NCBI GenBank assembly: GCA_947034885.2
Contig: OX344754.2
Span: 3,782,001 to 3,846,000, forward strand
DNA from: Thuidium tamariscinum
Taxonomy: Eukaryota > Streptophyta > Bryopsida > Hypnales > Thuidiaceae
Direction of reading: 5' to 3'
Length of the DNA stretch: 64,000 nt
Below the pieces are notes generated by a model. That model made no database searches. It was not told the DNA's origin and was given only the letters and a program-made list of their open reading frames with translations. The translations under genes were made by a program, and so were the position numbers. Below, piece by piece: positions 22,845-35,105 of the stretch (positions are counted from its first letter, which is position 1; every line of letters begins with the position of its first letter).

Positions 22845-23101
22845 CCTTCAAACATGGTTGCTAGTATGTGAGCATAGAAGTGTGAGCTTATGAGCCTAAA
22901 AAATGATGCATCTATAGTATAGGTGCTTATACTAGAGAAACCTTCTATGATAAGAGTATATTTATACTATAGGTACCTATATTATAGGTACTTTTACTAT
23001 AAACACTTTCAAAGGTGGTAATATATCTACTTATATACATATTAGAAGCTCACATGCTCGCATATTCATGCTCACACACTAGCATTGTTGCTCCTTTGAA
23101 C
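22845..23101. repeat. GTGAGCAT MITE, copy 1
   Basis: The left end TTCAAACATGGTTGCTAGTA, running into TGTGAGCAT, and the inverted right end, with TTCAAAGGAGCAAC, ATGCTAGTGTGTGAGCAT, are related inverted repeats. Between them lie TATAGGTACC-like AT repeats. Related copies occur at 47965-48203 and, more decayed, 57190-57415. Confidence 0.7.
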
Positions 23102-25839
23102 AAATAATTATTGCATCAACAGAATGAGTGATGCCATTTGCACTTGGCAGCTTCAATCCTCTTGAATTCTCTAATCTAAGCGCTCAACAAATTCCAAAGA
23201 TGTAACAATTTGTCAAAATATATATAATAAGTGGGATTAAATCACAAACCTCAAAGGCCAAGGCAACACTTTTGCTTTAGCTTTATCTCCTAGTAACTCA
23301 CCTCAAACTGTACACTATAAAAAACAACAAACAAAACAGTATTAGGTTGCAAGGTTCAACATTATTAGAATGCACTAACCTTCTACATTCTTGACTATGT
23401 TGTAAGGAAAGTGAGGCAAGATATCTACTTTGCTAAGCAATTTTAATCCATTTGAAAGCTAATGACATGCAATATTTAGCTTCATCCATTCAAGCAAAGA
23501 AAGAGTTCTTTGCACTGATTAAGAAACTCAAACCATTACAAACTATAAAAAACCCTAGGTACCCTTAATAAAACATTGTGCAAAATACTACCCAAACCCT
23601 TTGCAAATCCTACGCAAACCTTAGACTAACCCTAAGCATGTTCAAACAAATAGCATAGTGGCTATGAAAATAACTTTTTGTAAATTCTAAAACACCTACC
23701 AAAATCACTAAACCTGCAAAGTAAATCCTATTCAATTTTTTTTGATACCATAAACAAAATCTCTGAAATGCGCAAAGCTACAAATTAAGCCTTCATAAAA
23801 CCTAATCATGAACCCTAACTACACTCCCTAAACCTCAAAATCTGCAAATGAAATAATACACTACCTAATCTTTATCTCCTAGCTTGCAAACCTTCAAATG
23901 AAACACTAAACTGCTATATCTTGAAACCTTGACCTAAATCCTTTAATCTGGAAAAACACAACTCTAACAACAAGCAAAACTAAGCAGTTTGGAAGTAAGT
24001 TTTTTGTTGCAATCTGGAACAATAGAAGCCAATCCATATGGAAGATTAATTTTTTGTTGCATTCTAGAAGTTAATATTCCCGAACTTCCAAATCCTTGTT
24101 TGGCAAGTGTAAGTTTAGGGTCTAATAATGAAATACGCAAGACCTTTGAAACCTAGCACGATTTACAGCTAATGACCCTCAGACCTAAATCCTAAAAATT
24201 TATTAGCTTCAAATCCTAAAAATACTTCAGAAAACTCAACCTTCTAAAAACTCTACTTCTATAACATGAATCGTTGGCCACAATTGCTACTTGCTACCTC
24301 TAAACCCTCAAATTTAAGTCCCTAAACCCTCAAATTCAGGTTCATGGATAAATTGAACATGAAGACCATCAACCAAAAAACAATGTGGATCAGAGTTTGA
24401 AAGCAAGAATAAAGATTTAAAGGAAATGGAAGAAAGGTACCTCTAATAACTGGTTTCCGTTGAAGTGACTCTTGAATCAGTTCAAAGAAGTGAACACCGA
24501 CAATTCAAACCCTTACACGCAACAACTCAAGCAACAAACATAGAAATCTAAGAACTCCAGCTTCAAAGCAGGTCACTTCGAGGACGGCAACAAACACACC
24601 AAGAAGAAGCGGAAGGGTAATTCTAATTAAGCCACCAATTGATACCCTTACGCACACCAACCCTATCAAGAAGCCAAAAATTCCAACAGTGTAGTACCAA
24701 ATCCACATTTGGTATGGCAACCTTGGAATACAAATCCAAAGCCACAATAATACAATTTCTGCAACTTCAAAGTTCTACTAAATCCAGACCAACAGAAATG
24801 TACCCAATGTCTATACAACGTCAACAAGTGGATCTGTGAACAACATGCAAATGTTGTGCACAAAAGATCTACGTAGAAAATACAACGCTACGTATGGAAT
24901 GGAGGCATGGCACGCAACAAACCCTAGCATCCAGAAATGCAAAGGTCCGGTAAGAACTAGCTTGCTCAACCGGTATCTGGAATGAAAACTCAAAATTTGG
25001 CAAATATCTAGATGGATACTCAGAATGATACTCCTATAAGGACCCAGTTGATACCCAAGATGGTATCCAAACAATACCCAAATGATATGTGGATTAGGTG
25101 TTTTTTTTCTCATATGAGGCAACTACACCTATAATTGCACACTAAAGATTCTTGCCTAAAATGTACTTCTACTATTCGCAAAAATCTATTATCCTTATTT
25201 GGAACAACAATTCTAGTACTTTGAAAGAATATGGTGTCTAAAAAATACATTCTAACACAATCTAGAATCCCCTTTTCACTACCAAAAGAACTTCACAAAA
25301 AGTTTTCTAATATTGCTCCATTAAAACCATGTTGAATTGCTTAAGTGTGCAATTTAAAATGTAGTTACCTTAAAGACTCATAGTCATTTGTCATTGTTGT
25401 TGAAAATAACATTGTTAATTTCTATACAAATAGAAATGTAAGAATTTGAGAGAACAATTGAATTTTTATTTCTTTGACAAATTGCAAATCTATTATGAAT
25501 TTTAAAGTGTATACCTAGGATCTAGGTGACTCCAAATTTTCCAAAACTTTGTTAATAAGTTGCCATTAATTTACCTTGAAAGACAATGGAATTGATCTTT
25601 ACAATTTGTCAACCATCACATAACATTTGGATTTTCAATTTGAGTACTAATGTACTATAGAAGAAGTTGGTAGAAGGTGAATTAACAATATCACCAAATA
25701 ACATTCTATTATAAGAATACATTGAATTATGCTATTAAAGAGCGATTACCTGCACATTAGTGATTATTGTATTGTATTCTTTAAAAATTCTTGATTATTT
25801 CAAATAAACTTGTAGTCACTTAAAAATTAACCATTTAAT
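23102..25839. other. intergenic DNA with a possible minus-strand exon near 24.5-24.75 kb
   Basis: The stretch 24505-24747 has a minus-strand frame of 80 residues that is strongly hydrophobic (IGLVCVRVSIGGLIRITLPL, then LLLGVFVAVL) and runs into a GTAAGG donor-like site at about 24512-24517. It could be the 5' exon of a membrane protein gene reading toward 20.9 kb. It could also be chance, because the overlapping frames are equally open. The rest shows nothing I can name. Confidence 0.25.
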
Positions 25840-26178
25840 CACTAGAAGAAAACTGCGTTGTATTTGACAAAAACTGCGTTGACTACAACAGAAATGCGTG
25901 GAGTGGATTGTGTTGAAGTCTCGCTTTGTTATGCGGAGTTTTTCATTCTAACATGAAACTCTGTATTTTACTTGTTGCATTTTGCGTTTTACTTGTTTAA
26001 TTTTATGTTGAAATGTGGAATTGCAAAATTTTGCGTTATGGAGGGAGAACTCAACACAATCCACCCCACACGTTCTATTGAATCCAACGTAGTCCCAACG
26101 TAGTCTTTGTTAACTAAAACGCAGATTTCACAAGTTCAACGCAAATTTGAGAATGAATAGTGTAGTTTTCTTCTAGTG
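25840..26178. repeat. CACTA-type MITE, 339 bp, TSD AAT
   Basis: Left terminus CACTAGAAGAAAACTGCG and inverted right terminus CACTAGAAGAAAACTACA; AAT flanks both ends (25837-25839, 26179-26181). Subterminal CTGCGTTG/CTACGTTG words recur, and GTGGATTGTGTTGA appears inverted in both halves. Short, non-coding, with CACTA structure. Confidence 0.82.
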
Positions 26179-26181
26179 AAT

Positions 26182-28993
26182 AATTACAAAAAGGCCTTTT
26201 GTGAACTCTATTTGATTGGTAGTTATCAAAATCCAATATTTCAAGTAGCTTCATTAATTTTTTTAGTAATATTCAATGTTTAAATTCTAGGGTTTAAAAA
26301 AATTTAGATTAAATATAGACACAAAAAAACATTAATAATGATTACTACTTATCAATTAAAAGATTATAATATTTGAGCATGAAGATTTTTTTAAATTCAA
26401 AAAAAGATTGAAAGTCTATCAATGCTTTTTTCACATGCAAAATCTTAGGAAAGGGTGGAGAAAAAATGATCAAGAGTTAAGGGCCAAAATGCATAATTCC
26501 AATAAATAAACAACTTTATCAATTGAATTCTACATTTGTTCATGTTTAAAGTAAATTCTAAATTTTGTTGAAACCCTAGTGGGGTGCCATAAACCATATT
26601 AATACTAGATATTATCCCTAAACCAATAGGGAATTTTGGGTCAATTTTTATTTAGTTCCCCTATTCAATTGAAAAAAAAAACAAATTTCCATAACTTTTG
26701 AAATTTTTGGTCTTTAAGAAACAATAGTTTTGGATCAATCTCTTAAAGAATAGTTTGGATTCACTTAAGAATAAAAGGGCATAGAATGTAATTTTTTATA
26801 TTTCATTTAGTTTCATTTTAAAAGAAAAAAATGTGAAAGAAAAAAATTCTTGGATTAAAAGCAAGTTAATTTCAAGATAAATTAAGAAAAATCTAATTTA
26901 AATTCACTTAAAATTAAAGAACAACTTGTTTTACTTTAAAGTAAAAGAGCTTAAAATATAATTCAATAAAGAATTTGAGATCCAAACTTAGAAAATTTGA
27001 AACCCAAACTTGAAGAGTTAGGCACCCAAAGTCCCAGACTTGAAGAATTAATTGGCACCCAAACTAGAGAACCTCAATACAAGTGTACCTACTGTACCTC
27101 CAATCCTTGGATTAGAAGGTTTTAAGAGCACACAAGCTCAAAAATTTCCTACTTCATCAAATGTATACTACTGTAAAATATAAAGGTTTGGAAATTATAA
27201 AAAAACTTCTAAAATAAGAAAATAATTTGTGTTCTTTGGAATTTTTTGCTAATTTTAAAATGAAAAATATTCAAAATAAAAATAATTAAATATATAATAT
27301 AAAAACATGTATAATTAATTATATATGTAGAATAATAAAAAAACTAAAAACTAAAATTTCTAAAATAATACAATTATTTTATTAGAATTTAGAATATTTA
27401 TTATAATAATAGATTATAAGAAATTTAAATCCATAATATAGATTATAAAAATGTGAAAAATTACCTTATTGTACTTAGAATTTCAACAATTGAGAATTAT
27501 AGGATAAAAATCTTGCATCTTTTTAGTGCAAGTTGAATACAAAAATATAAAATAGACCAAATGCTTTTATTATGCTATGATTTCAAAATATGTACTATAT
27601 ATTTAAAAAATACATATTTAATTTGCAATAAATTATTCAATTTCTAATTTTCTACCAAATACGCATATAATGAATTAAAAAAGGTGACAACAAAGAGTAT
27701 TATATACGAACATTCCAAGGCTAATTATCTCATATTTAGGAAGCACCCAACACTATCTAAGGCCTTTCATAATATTAGACCTTTAAGAGTTGCATCCTAA
27801 TATAAATTCCATTCATTTGTTTTATTAAATTTTTGAGGTGTATATAAAACAAGAAATTCTAAGCTCAAATACGTAACCCTTGAAAGAATACTGCAAGTTG
27901 ATGGGGGCATTTTGGAAGTATAACTTTAATTTCTCAAGTAATTTGTTATTTCAAATGCTTGTAACCTTGATTACAAAATTCTTAGAATCATTCCAACTTC
28001 TACATTTTTTAACACACCTTGGTCTTTGGCATCTCTCTTGGCATGTAAATTTCCAAAACTTTTGGAATTTTTGGTCTTTTAAAATACAATAGTTTTGATT
28101 CAATTTTTTAATTTTGTTTCCCTATTCAATTAAAAAAATAGACTTTTATGTAGGGCTTCTTAAATTTGAATTTGTGGTATTATTTTAACTTCTATATTTA
28201 ATTATTTAATAGTTGTTGGTATATTTTGTTTTAAAACTTCAACATACATGAGCATATTACAATTCAATAAATTATCATTTTTTTGGACAACGTAATTTTT
28301 AAAAAATGAGCTAATTTAATCAACAATTTTAGAAGCACAAGAGAAAAGAAAATCAAAATGAATTCACATATAGTAGATGTAAAAAAAATTAAGATACTAC
28401 ATTGTAATATTCAAAAAATTATTTGCTAGTATAAACCTCAACCACAAAGATGGGCTCATCAACATATACAACACAAGCAAAGGAATGGATGGTACCCCTA
28501 ACAACTATATTTCAAAAGGATAAGCATTATCTTCATTTTTTCAATTTTCAGCAAAACACAGTTGTTTGTACTCCATAATATTGAAATTGTCATTATTCTC
28601 GTGGCAAATAACTTGATTGACCTCATTGTATAAGGGAATTTTAGGATCCTAGACCAACTAGTACATTATTCCCTAGGCAATTGGTGGAGATTCTCCATAC
28701 TTGAAGGTCAAAAAGTTGTAATTTTTTCTTAATGTTTTTTTTAGCTTATAAATGCATGAATTTATTATCAATACAAAAAGGCCATATTTGTTAACTTGAG
28801 ACAATCCTATTTAATGTTGCGAGTCTCTATTTCAAAGGTAGTTCTTGAAGTAAAAGATAAACTAAACAAAACCCATAAGGGGAATTTACATAATAACTAT
28901 AGCTCAAACTCAAAAACACTAATAACACTACATTAATAACAAAAAAAAATAAAGATAAGACATGATGAGAGATAATCTTCTAAGATCATTGTC
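26182..28993. other. very AT-rich intergenic DNA
   Basis: No supported gene. Local repetition is visible: CCCAAACTTGAAGA and variants recur at 26985-27080, and a unit with TTTTTGGTCTTT and CAATAGTTTTG occurs at 26690-26735 and again at 28060-28100. Confidence 0.5.
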
Positions 28994-30112
28994 TACATGA
29001 TTTCTGTAGAGACTAGCCCGTTCTTGGGTCATTTCAAGAAAGACTTGTCAAAAAGCATGATAGTGCTTTGTACAATATTCATTTTTTTCTTTGGGACTAC
29101 TGTATAATTAGTAAATCAATTTCTTTTAAAGTAAAAAATATTTTTGATGTATATATCTTTAAAAAGAAGGTACTCTAAGAAAGAAAAGCATAGAAAAATT
29201 CTCTAGGTATAATAACTAGAAAAGTGCAAAATTTTATGAAAATTGTAACTTTCACTATAGTTATACATTTTAATTTGTAAAAACTAGGAATTGTTTTTAA
29301 AAAATTAAACATTCTTCATTTGGAAAGGTTTTATAATAAAGAGATTCCATCAAAAGAATGATCTTGAAATCATTTTTAATATTCAAAATTATATATGCAA
29401 AGGAGCTCCATTTGCATGAACATAGAAGACATAAAATAATGTTTTTTAAAATGATTTTTGGTAGGCAGTTAGGCACATTCTTGCTGAGTTTGGAAATAGA
29501 TCCTAGAAATCTCATATCTAGATCATTAATTTTAAGTACTCCCTAGTACTAAAATTCCCTAAATCGCAAAGTGTGACAAATTAGCTAAATTTAAATTTAA
29601 ATATAAAATGGTTTTTGAAAATTTATCACCACTCAATATATAAGTTAGAGGCACTAGTAATTGATTGATTAACCCTGGACTGCCGCTAGTGCCATTTCGT
29701 AGCATTTGGATGACAGTCTAAGGTCATAAGAAGAGGTAAACAATAGGTTTTTCATCCATTTTTTTAAACGATCTTTCATGTTGAGTTACAAAAAATATCC
29801 AACTGAGTATCTAGTCTAACTAATGTTTGTTTTCATGTAGTTGAGAAGTAATTAGAGAAAACAAATGGCAAAATTTGCCATTTTAGTGTATATAGAGAAA
29901 TTGAGTAAATCTAAAATTTCTCCTTGAAAACAACATTTTTCGAACTTAAGGTCAACTAATGAAATAGAGGTCCTCTACTCTAGTTTCTTTTCCAATTTGA
30001 ATTTTAGAAAAATTTGTAAAATTGAATACTTTATTGCAGTTTGAACTTTGGTGGTATTTTTAATGTCTATTTCATTCTAATTATAGATGTAAACATCAAA
30101 TCAATTTACACT
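28994..30112. repeat. long interspersed repeat, copy A
   Basis: Matches 42249-44080 along its length after removal of a 713-bp insertion from the latter. Both share GACTAGCCC near the start, then a degenerate ATTGCAAG-family left end (GGGTCATTTCAAGAAAGAC at 29026), then AAGTGTGACAAATTAGCTAA near 29570 and TTCATGTAGTTGAGAAG near 29830. It looks like a chimera of an ATTGCAAG-family 5' half and unrelated sequence. No coding potential. Confidence 0.8.
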
Positions 30113-30544
30113 ATGATGTTTTTCACTATAATGTTCACACATGGTGAAATTTTCAGATTTTTTGAGATTATTTTCTATTTGATATGATTTTTTCTTCAGT
30201 TTTTTTTTTAAAAATTTCATAAAATACAATTTTCCTCAAAAGAATCTGAAATTTTTGTGAAGTACTAAAGACATGTAGTTTCATCTTTGAAAAATAAAAT
30301 AAAAAAATTTCATACACATCTAGTCACAAAATACCAACAAACTGAGTGACAAACAATGAGCCCTAAAACTAGTGGTTATAGGCTTGGCTTTTCAAGGTTA
30401 AGCAATTTTAGAACAAATTGTGCATAGTTTTAGGTAATGAAATTTTTTCCATGTAGGAAGATAGGAAATATAGAGATAGAATTTTTTTTAGAATTTTATT
30501 GTTGAAACTAAAATTACTGTGAATTTAGGGAGGTAAAAATTTCA
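30113..30544. other. AT-rich intergenic DNA
   Basis: No repeat structure or reading frame worth naming. It separates the long repeat from the inverted-repeat MITE that follows. Confidence 0.45.
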
Positions 30545-30824
30545 CGCAAAGCCAGTGTTTAGAGTCTTCTAATTAATTCCAATCATTTAAGAATTATTTT
30601 CTTGCCCACTACTTTCTTCTTCCCTTGCTCACTAAAGTAGCTAGAGGTACCCATTCTCAACTAGGGATCCATAGTCAACTTGTAGAATGTAGCTATTTCC
30701 AACTAAGGCTAGAATATATTCCAACCAAAGCTTGGAATGCATTTTTTCCTCCATTCCAAGGTTGGGCCCAATGAGATCAAGATACATGTCCCAAATTAGT
30801 GAGCAAGAAAGTAGGAAGTAATGA
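30545..30824. repeat. long-TIR MITE (CTTGCTCACTA family), truncated copy
   Basis: The left part contains CACTACTTTCTTCTTCCC and TTGCTCACTAA. The right part has the inverse, TTAGTGAGCAAGAAAGTAGG. The copy at 34036-34350 shows longer ends. This one stops abruptly at a solitary ATTGCAAG-family end (GGGATCATTGCAAGAAACAC from 30824), so its right end was replaced. Confidence 0.6.
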
Positions 30825-31833
30825 GGGATCATTGCAAGAAACACTAATCTTATATATATCACATCACAATCAAGGTTTTTTTTTTACTATCTATTGCGAA
30901 ATTGCACTAGAAAAAATAACATGACTAGAAAATACTACAAAAAATGCCAAAAAACTTGGATGAAATCTCTAGAAAATTTTGAAATTAAAAAAAAAATTAG
31001 ATGAATCGCTTGATTGTGGATGAAAACCATACTATACATCCAATAAGTCGATGAATGTTGCAATTTAGGGCACCACTATAACATTTTATATTGCCACTAT
31101 GGCACTTCTTCAAATATGAAATAAAAAGGACTTGATAATGATTGAAGTGACATTGTTGTTTCTTGTTATAACTCTTAAACCCTAAAGGTTTTTGATTATG
31201 TTTTCACCAAAACCACTCCAAAACTATCATTTCTAGAACAACTACCAAATTTTAGAATTTTTTTTTTGAATAATGTTACCATAAGATTTTTTAGTACACT
31301 AGTTTGAGATCTTGTAGAAAAAATTTCAGAAATTTTTGCCATGTAGATTGCAAGATATTACTGTTTGAAGTGACAAAAATCATTTTTCTATTATTGTAGA
31401 AATCCGCGCAGCTGCACTTCAAAGGGTCACATTTGTTTGAAAAAATGTCCAAAATGGTTGTAACTCTTTGGATTCATTCTTCAAGTCAAGTGGGCTACAT
31501 GCTTGAAAATTTTTGAATCATTTGAAATTGTACAACATGTACAAAAGAAATAGTGAATAGAAAGAAATAGAGGATGATTCAAAATACTAAATTGTTAACA
31601 ATTAATTTGTTGAATTAAAAAAATGCCAATCCAATGGTTGTAATACTATAATAAACAATCTATACACAATGTTTTGTTTTGTTTTCAAAAATATTAAAAA
31701 TTAAATAAAATAAAGGACTTCAAAGTTTATTTTAGGATAGACATTTCATAACTTCTTACAAACTACCTACAAACTAAAACTCCTCATAACTTTCATCTCA
31801 TAAATCCAAATGGCATAATTCAAAGCTTCTTAT
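30825..31833. repeat. solitary ATTGCAAG end, then an old relative of the TTAA foldback element
   Basis: It begins with an ATTGCAAG-family left end with no partner found. From about 31700 it resembles the arm of the foldback at 40412-41160: ACAAACTAAAACTCCTCATA and AATCCAAATGG correspond to CGCAAACTAAAATTGCTCAT and AATCCAAATGG there. The old copy is interrupted at 31834 by a younger insertion. Confidence 0.5.
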
Positions 31834-32562
31834 GGGTCATTGCAAGAAACACCGTCCAAAAAGCATAGCGTTTTCACATTACTCTTTTTTTCCTTCGGGA
31901 GGGCTTTAAAATTAGAAAAACAATTTTTAAAAATAATAAAAAATATGTTTCATGTATATATCTTTAAGAAGAAGGTACCCTAGAAAGGAAAATTATAGGA
32001 AAAATCTCTAAGTAGGAGAACTAGAAAAGTGCAAAATCTCATAAAAATTGGTACTTTTACATTTTAATTTGTAAAAAATAGGAAAATAAATTTTAAGAAA
32101 AACTAAAAATTTTATATTCTTAAAGAGTTGATTTTGATGAGAATTCACCAAAAGAACAATCTTAGAACCATCTTCAATATTTAGAAATTGTGCGCAACGG
32201 AAAAATTTTGCACTCATGTGGAGGACATGAAATAACATATTTTTTGATTTCATTCAAAAATTATAAGTTTTACACCTATATGTATAGACCATGAAAGTTT
32301 TGTTTATAAATCATTAAATTTGGGCACTCATAACATAGTGATTTTTGTAAACTACAAATTGTGATGCTCAACAAAAATGATTTTTAAATATAATTTTTTT
32401 TTAAATTTCTGAAAAATAAGGGATCTAATAACCTTCTGAAAGTTAGGTATGTTTAACAAAAATTTCATGTTTATTGATTTAATCTCCAAAAGTTATAATA
32501 GACAACAAAAAAGTGGTTCTCATTGTGACATGAAATAGGATCGGTGTTTCTTGCAATGACCC
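31834..32562. mobile_element. ATTGCAAG-family element 3 (729 bp, TSD TTAT/CTAT)
   Basis: Left end GGGTCATTGCAAGAAACACC, inverted right end GGGTCATTGCAAGAAACACC. Flanks TTAT (31830-31833) and CTAT (32563-32566). The interior is very close to 57967-58697: both start with GTCCAAAAAGCATAGC and end with a GACAACAAAAAAGTGGTTCT block. Confidence 0.85.
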
Positions 32563-33299
32563 CTATATCTATATAAATTTAAAGAACAAGTCTCAAATTT
32601 TTATTTCTTAAAAAAAAATTTTGAAGAAATTTTTTGAGCTGCCCTAGGCTACCTACTAAACAACAAAAATCACATATCATGCAATAACTTTTTAACCATG
32701 TAGTCAAAAGTTATGAATATTATTGAGCCAAGAAGATTGAAAGATTTCAAATCTCATGCACAATTTTAGTATCTTCTTCATGAAATAGTCAAATACTATT
32801 ATTTTTTAATTCATAAGTGATATTGTTGTATTTTCTTTTTCCTATATGATTCACAATACATCATAGTTTGAATTTGTTCACTTATAACTCTTAAAACTTG
32901 ATAAATCTTTTGACAACTACTAGCTTGTTGTTGGTTTTGATTAGACTTGAAGAAACTCAAAAAAGGCCCTAAGTATTTTAGGGATTAAGGTAGAACTACT
33001 CATTCCATATTAGAGCCCTATGTCCAACTTGTAGGATGTACTTTTTTCTAATCAATGTTGAAGCATGTTTCCAATTGCAACTCTTCAAATGTCTATTTTT
33101 TTTTCCTTTTCTAAAGTTGGGACTAAAGTAGAACCACCTATAAGTGATCATTTAAGGTATTTTAGACATGATGTAGTGTAGTGCAAGTAAATATTTTTAG
33201 AGGTGAAATAATAGAAATGATGGAGATTGCTGTAATTTTATTACATGAATCAAAAGTACTATAAATTTTGAAAGTGAAAAAAGCATTGAATTCATAGTT
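32563..33299. repeat. right part of the old foldback relative, then AT-rich DNA
   Basis: From about 32630 the sequence GAGCTGCCCTAGGCTACC and AACTTTTTAACCATGTAGTC parallels AGCTGCCCAGGCTGCC and AACTTTCTAACCACAAAGTC in the foldback at 40412-41160. The segment 32960-33160 resembles the long-TIR MITE family. No genes. Confidence 0.5.
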
Positions 33300-34022
33300 G
33301 GGTGATTGCAAGAAACACCTGTCCTATTTGTTGTGCTTGGCTGATTTTTTTAGGAATACTTTAAAATTAGAAAATTAATTTTAAAATGTAAAAAAAAAAT
33401 TGAATAGTGTATATACCTCTAAGATGAAGGTTTTCACCGAAGGAAATGGATAGAAAAATTCTCTAAGTAGGAAAACTTGAAAAGTGCCAAACCTCCAGAA
33501 AATACATATCTTCATGTTTTAATTAGGGAAAAATAGTAAAAATAGATATTTTCAAAAAATATAAAGTGTCCATTTGCAAAAACTTTATAGAGATGGTCAT
33601 TCACCAAAAAATCCACCAAAATAATATTTTATGTATTTCAAAATACAAGCAGAAGGGAGCTCACTTTATAGATCTCCACACCACATAAATTTAACTATTT
33701 TTAAAAATCCTTACGTAGAGAGCTAGAAATCTACTAGAAGACCATTTACATCCAAATTTCATGTTAAAATCATTAAAAAAAAAGGTATTCCCTAGTACTA
33801 AAACCCCCTAAATTGCAAAGTGTGACATCCAATTGGGGGCCATTTTGGGATAGTAAACTATTTTTGAAAATTATGAAAAAATTACGGAAGTTTTATGATA
33901 GTTATGAGTACCTTCCGTACAAATCCTGAGTCAATTGGAGCTAAAACACAAAAGTTATGGCCAAAAAACAAATTGGAATACAACGTGTGACAAAATAGGA
34001 CAAGTGTTTCTTGCAATCACCC
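33300..34022. mobile_element. ATTGCAAG-family element 4 (723 bp, TSD AGTT/AGCT)
   Basis: Left end GGGTGATTGCAAGAAACACC, inverted right end GGGTGATTGCAAGAAACACT. Flanks AGTT (33296-33299) and AGCT (34023-34026). The whole element is closely similar, in opposite orientation, to the nested copy 42814-43526; for example TACGGAAGTTTTATGATAGT here appears complemented there. Non-coding. Confidence 0.88.
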
Positions 34023-34035
34023 AGCTAGCCAATCT

Positions 34036-34350
34036 TTAGGCTCTTTCAATTTTAATTATTTAAAAAACTACTTTTCCATTCACTTTGCCTCCTACTTTCT
34101 TGCACACTACTTTGGAACATGTGTCATGAACTTGTAATCCCAACTTTGAAAAAGAAGAAAAAACACATTCTAGACTTAGCTAGAAATTCATCAATCTACA
34201 AGTTGGCAATAGGGTGCTTGTTGGAACTAGATGGTTCCACCTTAATAAGGTCATGATACATGTCCCAAAGTTGTGAACACAAAAGTTGGAAGTAATGAGC
34301 AAGACAATAGTTCTTGAATGATCAAAATTGGAAGACTAAATATTGAACAT
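34036..34350. repeat. long-TIR MITE (CTTGCTCACTA family)
   Basis: The two ends are imperfect inverted repeats of roughly 75-100 bp: CTCTTTCAATTTTAATTATT and CTACTTTCTTGCACACTACT on the left, against GTCTTCCAATTTTGATCATT and CATTACTTCCAACTTTTGTG reading inward from the right. The central parts ACATGTGTCATGAACTTG and ACATGTATCATGACCTTA also pair. Age appears moderate. Confidence 0.6.
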
Positions 34351-35105
34351 GGGTCCAAACTAACTTTTGACTTCCAAAACTCATAGGAATTTGAGTTCAA
34401 GTGATCAATTTACAAAAAAATTGGCAAACCCCATCATGTCTCTGCACCTCTGACTAGGAATATTTGCTTTGCCTTGCACTACTCCAGATCCTGTCCACAG
34501 CAGGGTTTTTTTTTCTGGCGATTTATCGCCAGCTTCCCGCTCTGGCTCACCAGTGTGTGTGGCTCCCTCCCAATATTGGCCTCTGGTGGGAGGCCACAAA
34601 GGGCTTTACTGTAGATGAACAGTACCAAAAAAAAAACCCTGGTCCACAGTTGCTTATTTGATTGAATATGGGTGGTTACACTATAATGCCGTAAAAATAA
34701 TAGATACATCATTCAGACTGGATGTTTTGCAGATTCGAAAAGAAGCCTGTTTACGTTTTAACTCGAAAGGGCAGGACACACAGAATATAACAGTGAGCAT
34801 TGCCCACATACTTCCTGATTCTGAAATGTCAGGATTCATACGTATAGATGTGGAGAACCACCGTGCAAGAGAGGGAATACAACCTCCATCACTCTCCTCT
34901 GTGGGAGACCAACTCTTAACCGGCTTCACGCATTTCGAGGTCATGCTCAACTCGTCGCACTCCAGGTGTCTGCAAACTTGTCCTGAATTATCCACAACAT
35001 AATTCCCTGAACTTACAATGGTACCATCCTATTGGAAAGTTTTGGCTCACAAGGCACAAGCATGTGAGAGGTGACTTTTCTGCATCCGCTCACATGGAAG
35101 TTATT
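34351..35105. other. start of the GC-richer island; unassigned
   Basis: Composition rises toward balanced GC from about 34430. Overlapping frames are open on both strands (34658-35002 plus, 34681-34995 minus) but neither resembles a protein I know. It lies downstream of the 4CL-like pseudogene on the minus strand and may be its decayed 3' flank. Confidence 0.35.

Noticed and set aside
30825-31833. A complete ATTGCAAG element starting at 30824
   Set aside because: The left end is clear but no inverted right end occurs before the next complete element; it is a solitary end.
34658-35002. 114-residue plus-strand frame as a gene
   Set aside because: The opposite strand is open over almost the same stretch, no motif is recognisable in either, and it adjoins a pseudogene.
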